A DNA stretch of 64,000 nucleotides from Mesodorylaimus sp. YZB2_4 (taxonomy: Eukaryota > Nematoda > Enoplea > Dorylaimida > Dorylaimidae), in contig JASANH010000715.1 in assembly GCA_030248295.1 (NCBI GenBank), positions 230,846-294,845 of the forward strand. The letters are read 5' to 3'. A model generated the notes under the pieces. The model was not told the origin of the DNA. It worked only from the letters and a program-made list of their open reading frames with translations, and searched no databases. A program made the position numbers and the translations under genes. Below, piece after piece: positions 57,801 through 64,000 of this stretch. Within the stretch, counting starts at the first letter, position 1, and every line of letters starts with the position of its first letter.

Positions 57801-60800
57801 TGATTAGGGAGCAGTGACGCAATAGCATTGGGTACAATGTGTTTGTTATGAATGAAAAGGTTTCAGGTCGGTTTGGTCGTGAGAATGGATCGATAGTGAT
57901 AAAAAGGGGGGGGGAGAATTCGATTGAATGAATCTCGTTTTCTACTGAGTGAATGAGGGTGAGGAGGGCGAGTCGGTGAATGGTTTCTAGTCATGCGAAG
58001 ATAGGACGGAAGTGCGGTTCGTTCAGCGGGGTCGCTCCGATTTCGTGTTTTCCTGCGCTCAGTTGGTAAGTATTGAGTGAAAATGAAAATGCGTTTCCGT
58101 TCGGGACGTTTCTATTCGTTGGCGCCCATCATCTTCTTTTCGCTTTAAAGCTTCCTGTCTGTCCGCTTCGATCACGAGCTCGTTTGAGCCGAGTTTACAA
58201 GAATAGTAATGGAAAAGTGGACCGGAGCGCGACCCCTCACCTAGTTGAGTGTGTAGAATAGGGTAGGGAAGGGGGTTGTTTCGAAGGAACTATGCGTCGT
58301 GCTCGATTGAAAGAGGGAGGAGGGGGAATATGTGTAGATTGAAGCTTGGATATTGAAGCTAATTGCTCCTTTTTTTCCGTGCCTAGTCGAGTTGGAGCGA
58401 TGGGGATAGGACACGGCGCCGTTGGGTTTCCCGATGCGAATATATATAAATTATGCAAAAGGGTCTGGCCGGCCAACGAGACAGTGTCAAGATAAGAGTG
58501 AAGAGGAGAAAGGGGGTCGATGCGATTGGCAGAAGCACCTGCTCGCATCGGAGCCATAGTACGGTTTCATTCATAGCAGTGCAGTCCGGATGCCGGGGGT
58601 GGGATGGAGTGTGCCGAGGTCAGTTTAGGTGTGGCTAGTGGGGTATAGTTAGTTGGTTCTGTCCAAGACCAGTTTCTTGTTCATTTTGCGCTTGTATGGA
58701 TAATTTTGAGTTTGGCCTGGCCGAGATGAGATGTGCATATTTTGTCACATGCAAAAAGGGGGGATTGTCAATGTTGAGTGCAGGTGAACATGAGAAGTTT
58801 TTTAGGCGATTTTATTTCACGAAATCGATCTGGTGGATTTGAGCGTGGCTGAGTGCACGACCAGGCACAATCACTCGTTCCAGGTAAGCTGGTCTTGTGT
58901 GGTGGGTTAGTCGGGGCGTGTTGTGATTGAATGATTCCGATCGACGTGAGTCGAGTTGACGCTCGAGTTGGTTTGTCGTAAACGAATCAGTGTCTCCGAC
59001 TGCAGGGGAGGGGAGTGGTCTGGTGTGTATGGGGTGGAGATGGGGGACCCGCCAGTTTGACGAACCTAATTGATGCGTAAATGTGTGCTTGTTCTCAGAA
59101 GGAGGCATGAGGAGTGGGGATAGTGGTCAGGCGTGGATTCATTTGTGTTTTACAATTGGGACATTTTGGGGGGGGGACATTTCCAAAGAAACGAGGGAGC
59201 GCTATGAATTTTTTCGTGCTGATTATATCTGCAGGAGAGATAAGAGAAACGGTTGAAAAGAAGAGTATTTTTAAAGTAATTTTGTTGGTTTTATAGTTTT
59301 TTAAGAAATGATTTCGCGAAACTCAATTTTAATACGCCTGTGTAGCCGGAACTGACATTATCGATCGATAACTTAAATATCCCTTATTTTTATTCATCGT
59401 GAACAAACTTGGTGCCAGCAAAAATATTCAAAAATTGCTGTTTCTGCGTTGTAACCTCAGGGCATTCAATTTCGTGCTCGCCTAGGCTATGATGATTTGG
59501 CTGGATATTTGAGGACTTGAGGATAATATAATGCTTGTCAGTAATTCAGGAGGCTAAAGCTTGTCGACAATACACACTGTACGATTCAAAACAATAATTT
59601 TAAGCAGATTTTGAATTTCCCGCAAAAAAATTAAATTTTGCCAATTTTTAAATATGGCATGAGGAAAAGTCGCCCCCCCCCCCCCACAAGTCGCCCCCAC
59701 ACAACTCGCCCCCATGCAATGCGCCCTTGCCACAGCTCGCCCCCACACAACTCGCCCCTGAGCCAAATCATTTCGGACCAACAGATGACCTGAGGTCAGC
59801 ATTTGTGTCGAGTATCAAAGAGGCTATGGGAGATTTTGGCAACTGCCAATTTTGGTTTCGAATCAGAGGCTGTTTCTGTAAAAACTTTTGTAGAAAAATT
59901 ATGATCAAACAGAATTGCTACACTGTCACTAAAAAGTGTAACAGGGCGTCCCCTATCTCAGCCACTTCATTCAGGCAATGGGCCGCTGGTCGTTAGTTCT
60001 ATTGCGAGATGTTGTACGCCTAAAACTATTATGCTGGCTCCGCAGAAGCTAAACTTCCTCTTATAGTATCACTGGATAGGTGCTACACATTCAGTATTCA
60101 TGCTGTCACGACATGCAACCTACTGCACAAGTCCTAACTGTTTCCCTAGTAAGTTCAAGGCAAAAGAAGGCACTCGTGTTCCGAAACTACAAAAACTACT
60201 AGCCCTCGGTTGGGTCTCTCATTAACCCACTCTCTAATTGTTTCATGACTATATAAATGTAATACTGAATAAGTCAGGGGCGAGTTGTGCGGGGGCGAGC
60301 TGTGGCGGGGGCGAGTTGTGGGGGGGCGACTTCTGCGCAAACCTTTAAATATTGTGAATATCGGCCGATACTGATAGATGCCTTATTGGTCGGACCCGGT
60401 TATGTGTAGCAGAAGCGACCAAAAGCATCAGAGGGGTAGTTTGTTGTAGTTTAATCTCCTTATTGCACGCGGGTGTACAGGAATGGTAAAATTGAGTTTC
60501 GCACATTTTTCATTTGTGAGTATGGGTGTGTGTTTGTCTACACACGTGTAGCGGAGTTGCAGGGTAAAGTTGAGTCGTCGTTCTTTGTCAGGGTGATAAC
60601 GGCCACTGAATTCTTTTGTAGTCAGTCGCTGGCCAACCAACTCTTGATGGACTGATACCACAGACATTACTCTGTTCAGCGATAACTGACTTTACACTAA
60701 ATTACTTTGTACTACTTTACACTTCTTTACACTCACTACTTTACACTTGTTAACTTTGCTCTACTGCACTTTACACTTCTACACTTTACACTATTGCACT

Positions 60801-63374
60801 TCACGCTACTTTAATTGTACACTACTTTTGAATTCGCGCGTTCCTATGAAGCGCGCGAATTTAGGAGTAAAATTGTATGAAGACTTTTGGGACATACGCG
60901 TATAGCGACGCGACAGGGTAAAATAGGGTTTGGCAGTGTCTTTTCTTTGCACGTGTGAAAAAGTGGTGTACTTTTGACGATTATGATATAATTAGGAGTT
61001 GTGAAAGAATGGATGCACAGACACTTTATTTTACCCTGCTTTGTATAGAGAGAGAAAGTGAAGTGATGGAACACTTTCGTGTGCGAACTGTGGGAGAAAC
61101 TGAAGTTCACTGTGTCGACGTGGAAATGAAGTATTAAATTGCTGATTGGGAGTAGATTGGGCGAAACTCAATTTTACCGTGTGTATATAATAGGAAATAG
61201 AATATAGGTTGGAGATAGGTTTGGCTGGGGCAGGTTTAGGGATGCAGCTCGATAGCGGGAGGTCGGGGGGTGGTGTATAATCATGACATCTACGGGTGGT
61301 CTTTTTGATGGATTCCCAAATGTGGTCGTAAATAAATGTAGTCGTGGAGTCGATCCAGTCCCGTTGCCTAGCCGACGACGGCTCGAGGATATTGGGGGCC
61401 ATGAAGGGCGGCCTATCTTTGAGCGAGGCTGTTGTTGTATGCGGGGGCTCGGTTAGAGAATGGATTTTTATTATGTAGGGAGAAAGATAATGGAGGAGGA
61501 AATAGTTGATGGGTGTTTTTCGTGTCTTTGGATGGTTGTTGATGAGGATATGACGGGTGTTGGGTGAATGCTTGGTCTGACCATATGAGGGCAGTTCAGG
61601 TTTATGAGAGAAGGCCCTGTTTTCTTCTGCATGGTTTCCTGGTGGAGAGAGCGAGAGGGTCGTATTGTCGGGGGAGAAGGGAAAGGTTTCCATTTCATTT
61701 TGATCTTTGGTCGGGTCTGTTGAGTGATTAGGCTAGGGGAGAGAGGAGAGAGGATAAATTCTTGTCCTACTCGTTCGTGTGTGTTGTGCGTGAATGGTGG
61801 CAGGTGGATGAGGATTCTAAGCGTGTTGGTGTGGGTGTGTATGTTCATGGTTAAGTACCCGCCGCGAGTAATACCTTTCCGGTTTGAACTTGGCTTATTT
61901 CAAATAATGAATGTCTTGGCGTGTGTAAATTGGGTCGATGGGGAAATTAATGGTTGTTTGTTGTAGTTGATCACGCCCTATTGCCGATTGGTATTGAGCG
62001 CCGAGTCGAGGCAGGAGATGGAGAAATGGATAAATACATTGAAATCGGTGGCGAGTAAAGAGCATAATAACGATGCTAGTGGCGGCACTGAACAGTTCAA
62101 GGCGGCTACCAGTGGCGAGCACGTGTGGTATGTCAGCTCGCACGCCAGGCCCACATATTGTAATGTGTGCAGGGAGGCGTTGTCGGGCGTAGCCTGGCAT
62201 GGATTATCGTGCGAAGGTGAGTCGATCGTGGCTTGGTCGGGGCCTAGTTTAGGTCTGGTTAGGCTGGCCGATCGATTGGCATACGAAGTTTTGTCCTGTG
62301 AACATGCATAGGGTGGTAAAATTGGGTTGGTTTGATATAAAAGAAGCACTAAAGTCTTTTTTGCACTATGGGTCGAAAAACGAGATAGTGAAACTTAATT
62401 TTACCATGTTTCTACGCTGAAGGATGTTTGATGATGGTGTGGTTGGTTTACAAGAGTTTCGAATCGTGTGGAAAAATGAGGTTTGGCGTGGTCTGACTGC
62501 ACGGGAATCCCAGGAGATCAGGTCAGTTGGGAAATTTGAACCATCAAATTTCGACGGAGCCTGGCCATACAAAGGGGGGTTGGAGTGACCGTTAACTTGG
62601 CTGTGATTATTGTATCGACTGAGCACATTTTTGGTAGATTTTGTCAGTGAAACTGGGAATCTCAGACTGTAGCAAATGCAGTAGGACTGCACCTGTGGTT
62701 GAAAAATCAACCCTATGGGTTCACGATGATCAGTCAGGGAATATCAGTAGTTTTCTTCAACTCTGCCTGGCTGCTACGAACGATTGAATCGTGGCTGACT
62801 ACGCGCCCTTGGTTGGTGGTTAAATGGGAAACTTGGAAAAATAAGGGAAATTCATGTTCCTCTTTTTGTTGGCTCTGACGTTGCCCATTTTGCGCTTTGA
62901 CGTGCCGTTTGTTTGGTGGAAACATTGTGTTTTTGTTCCTGGTTTAGTTCGTCGCTAAATGCTTAGAGAGACATTCGAGGATGATTACACAAAAATGATT
63001 ACCTGATCGCGAGTTGAACACTAGCCCGGGAGCACGCGCCAAGACGCCTAGCTCCGTACCGTTAGACCACTTTCGGTTGAACCAAAGTGCTGTTGCTAAG
63101 GGGGGGGGGGCTAAGAGTTTTTCATAGGGATATGAAAATTCATTTTCCTGGGTCAACTGGGATGAATGTGGTGCACATCAGTGGTTTCTACCCGAGCCTG
63201 CCTGCATTGTAGCCATGGGAGTGGTGAGGTAATACTAATTAATTAATGAATCGATTGGTTTTTCTAGTGTGCAAAGTTCGAACGCATAAGCGATGCGCGG
63301 CGAAAGTATCCGGCAGATGTAAGTGGACGACGTTGGATTCGGTGGGTTCGGAAGCCATTTTCGACGAGGACGGG
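48870..63374 (+). CDS. DGK: Type II diacylglycerol kinase (delta/eta/kappa type), 5' six exons, continues past the window
   Basis: Exons 48870-49034, 54447-54494, 55175-55237, 58806-58883, 61967-62216 and 63268-63374 join in frame to give 237 residues ending at a donor. The acidic N-terminus holds [16 protein letters not shown], matching the vertebrate DGK-delta/eta start. A PH domain follows ([66 protein letters not shown]). Next is a C1 zinc finger with all ligands in place: H170, C183, C186, C200, C203, H208, C211, C219. [19 protein letters not shown] is nearly identical to the human proteins. The family phosphorylates diacylglycerol to phosphatidic acid at membranes. The second C1, catalytic and SAM parts must lie beyond 64000. 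Intron 1 is 5.4 kb. Confidence 0.92.
49410..49878. mobile_element. hAT-like element with perfect 8-bp TSD, in DGK intron 1
   Basis: The element is 49418-49870 (453 bp). Termini CCAGGTGCGACCGGATC and GATCCGGTCGCACCTGG are perfect inverted repeats, flanked by CTTTAAAT on both sides (49410-49417 and 49871-49878). The arms are arrays of GATCCGG/GATCTTT-type units. The core is AT-rich with no coding capacity. Its ends resemble those of the element at 5345-6470 (CCAGcaTCGACC versus CCAGgtGCGACC), so the two are probably related. Confidence 0.88.
50630..51000. repeat. Solo arms of the CGATGCTGG family in DGK intron 1
   Basis: GGTCGATGCTGG at about 50702-50713 and GGTTGATGCTGG at about 50983-50994 match the right terminus of the element at 5345-6470. 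Each is preceded by GATCGG/GATTGG-rich low-complexity sequence. I found no matching left ends or target duplications, so these look like degraded partial copies. Confidence 0.5.
53640..54115. repeat. GATAATCGAT-rich palindromic satellite in DGK intron 1
   Basis: This block of about 475 bp is built almost only of GATAATC, GATCAT, TGATTATTGATCGATTA and related units in both orientations. It offers many self-complementary stretches (for example TGATAATCGATCATCA). It is a degenerate array rather than exact tandem copies. Confidence 0.8.
54763..54978. repeat. Two adjacent tRNA-derived palindromes in DGK intron 2
   Basis: Each hairpin has arms that read as a tRNA T-arm on both strands. The first pairs GTGGGACTCGAACCCGCCCT with AGGGCGGGTTCGATTCCCAC. 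The second pairs ACGACCGGGAATCGAGCCCACC with GGCGGGTTCGATTCCCGGTCGT. ATCAAAAACTT boxes precede each hairpin and one is mirrored at the end. The centres contain GGGTC-loop-GACCC. This looks like head-to-head copies of a tRNA-derived SINE and not tRNA genes. Confidence 0.7.
56560..57580. repeat. Imperfect ~320-bp tandem array in DGK intron 3
   Basis: AGTGACTGAAAGGATCCGAGG or a close variant followed by ATAATTA and GACGATCTGTCC occurs at about 56577, 57207 and 57518. A second block, CGGAATAATGAGAGTGACT, occurs at about 57071 and 57399, followed by GTCGGGTTRATGTTTTATTTG. The spacing of the last copies is about 313-329 bp. The units are diverged and partly deleted. Confidence 0.7.
59647..60352. 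mobile_element. hAT-like foldback element with 8-9-bp TSD, in DGK intron 4
   Basis: The element spans about 59656-60343 (688 bp) between copies of TTTAAATAT (59647-59655 and 60344-60352). The left arm is an array of GTCGCCCCC / ACAACTCGCCCC units; the right arm is its mirror (GGGGCGAGTTGTG, GGGGGCGACTT). The outermost bases match less well than the arms. The core lacks a transposase. A C13 tract is in the left arm. Confidence 0.7.
60480..61180. repeat. Loose inverted repeats around GGTAAAATTGAGTTTCGC in DGK intron 4
   Basis: TGGTAAAATTGAGTTTCGCAC at about 60484 is mirrored by GGGCGAAACTCAATTTTACCG at about 61158. Related TAAAATTGGGTT and AACTTAATTTTACCA occur again at about 62333 and 62383, a second, shorter pair. 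These may be two copies of one MITE family. Confidence 0.5.
60690..60830. repeat. TACTTTACACT minisatellite
   Basis: About 140 bp of variants of TACTTTACACTTCT in direct orientation. Low complexity, intronic in the DGK gene. Confidence 0.8.
63003..63080 (-). repeat. tRNA-like sequence in DGK intron 5
   Basis: On the minus strand GTGGTCTAACGGTACGGAG resembles a tRNA D-arm and A box, and GCTAGTGTTCAACTCGCGATC resembles a B box about 45 bases later. Stems are imperfect, so it is likely a tRNA-derived repeat, related in style to 15706-15781. Confidence 0.4.
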
Positions 63375-63764
63375 GTAAGATTGGATGGGCGTCCAGCCGG
63401 GTCCCCTGAGGCTTGACAAATCAATGGGGCCGCGGGGAGCTTGGACACTCCGAAAAACTCAGCTTGTTAATTTGTAGTAGTCGATGACTGGTTGAGTCCG
63501 TTTGTGCACACTGCCAGCTCATGAACACGTGGTGCATGCGTGCCCCTTCCTCATCCCTGGAGGGACGCTTAACACAGCTTCTATTCAGGGCATTGCTAGA
63601 AGTAGCCCCAGTGTCCGTGACGCCAATATGACACGCGTGCGTCACCTGCGCCCAGCTGGGCTATCGTTCCTGAGTCTCAGGCGCCTTGCATCCTTTGGAC
63701 GAATCCTTGGGGTTGCGTGGGTGATGCAGAGGATAGCTTGCGCACTCACGATCAGAGCAGTCTG

Positions 63765-64000
63765 TGACTCCTAGGACTCAAGGACCAGTGAAACATCATC
63801 CGTATTGGTTGAATCCGAATATCGGCAAGGGGGTAACCCCCCTGTTGGGCCAGCTAGGACATTAAACCCTTCCCTTCGAAACCCCCCCGCCCCCTCAGGC
63901 CCAGCAGGAAGAAAGAAAAGGAAGCAAGCAAAAGCGATTGGATTGTATCTAGGCTGGACCAAGACCTGACCTGACAGACCAAGCCCTGGCCTCCAAGCAC
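63765..64000 (+). repeat. Interspersed repeat family A, copy cut by the window edge
   Basis: AAGGGGGTAACCCCC, GTATCTAGGCTGGACCAAGACC and CCTGGCCTCCAAGCAC match the copies at 4256-4700 (inverted) and 9040-9480 (direct). It lies in the intron after DGK exon 6. Confidence 0.7.

Noticed and set aside
61031..61693. 220-codon minus-strand open frame in DGK intron 4
   Set aside because: Pro/Ser/His-rich low-complexity translation of repetitive intron, with no domain.
1..64000. CRISPR array, bacterial operons or prophage
   Set aside because: Genes are intron-split with eukaryotic splice signals; direct repeats lack regular spacer structure.

Overview
The window is eukaryotic nuclear DNA. Genes are split by GT..AG introns from about 40 nt to over 6 kb, intergenic DNA is packed with inverted-repeat elements, and no bacterial operon layout is visible. 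The best guess is a nematode. Very short introns (38-105 nt) sit beside long ones, pure poly-G/poly-C tracts are frequent, a splice-acceptor-like site lies 5 nt before one start codon (as in spliced-leader trans-splicing), and an ANKS6-type gene is present (known in nematodes as mlt-2). Acceptors vary (TTTCAG, TTTTAG, CTAG, GTAG), so the clade cannot be fixed from this window.

Layout: (1) 1-3.1 kb is repeat-rich and has no gene I can support. (2) 3.1-16.2 kb, + strand, holds a complete 17-exon gene for an ankyrin-repeat plus SAM-domain protein of the ANKS6 type. Its introns hold a hAT-like foldback element with a perfect 8-bp target-site duplication, a small MITE and a decayed antisense non-LTR retrotransposon. 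(3) 17.9-20.8 kb, - strand, holds a three-exon leucine-rich-repeat transmembrane receptor. (4) 20.8-28.6 kb is gene-poor and contains two transposon-like inverted-repeat elements. (5) 28.6-39.5 kb is a family cluster of about 242-residue four-pass membrane proteins: two intact genes facing each other, one truncated copy and one fossil, followed by an unrelated four-pass membrane gene. (6) 41.3-44.9 kb, - strand, holds a small single-pass membrane protein and a large type II membrane protein with a cysteine-rich ectodomain. (7) 45.8-47.4 kb is a large foldback element; a partial relative lies at 16.9-17.7 kb. (8) 47.7-48.2 kb, - strand, encodes a small secreted protein. (9) 48.9 kb to beyond the right edge, + strand, carries the 5' six exons of a type II diacylglycerol kinase (delta/eta/kappa type): acidic N-terminus, PH domain and first C1 domain. 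Its introns are full of satellites, tRNA-derived palindromes and two more hAT-like elements.

The two recognised conserved genes are a ciliary/NEK-kinase scaffold (ANKS6) and a lipid-signalling kinase. Nothing here shows them working together. The most distinctive feature is the set of four non-autonomous foldback elements with 8-bp (one possibly 9-bp) target-site duplications. Their long terminal inverted repeats are built of simple-sequence arrays, and nearby elements carry an E2F-like TTCCCGCC motif near their centre.
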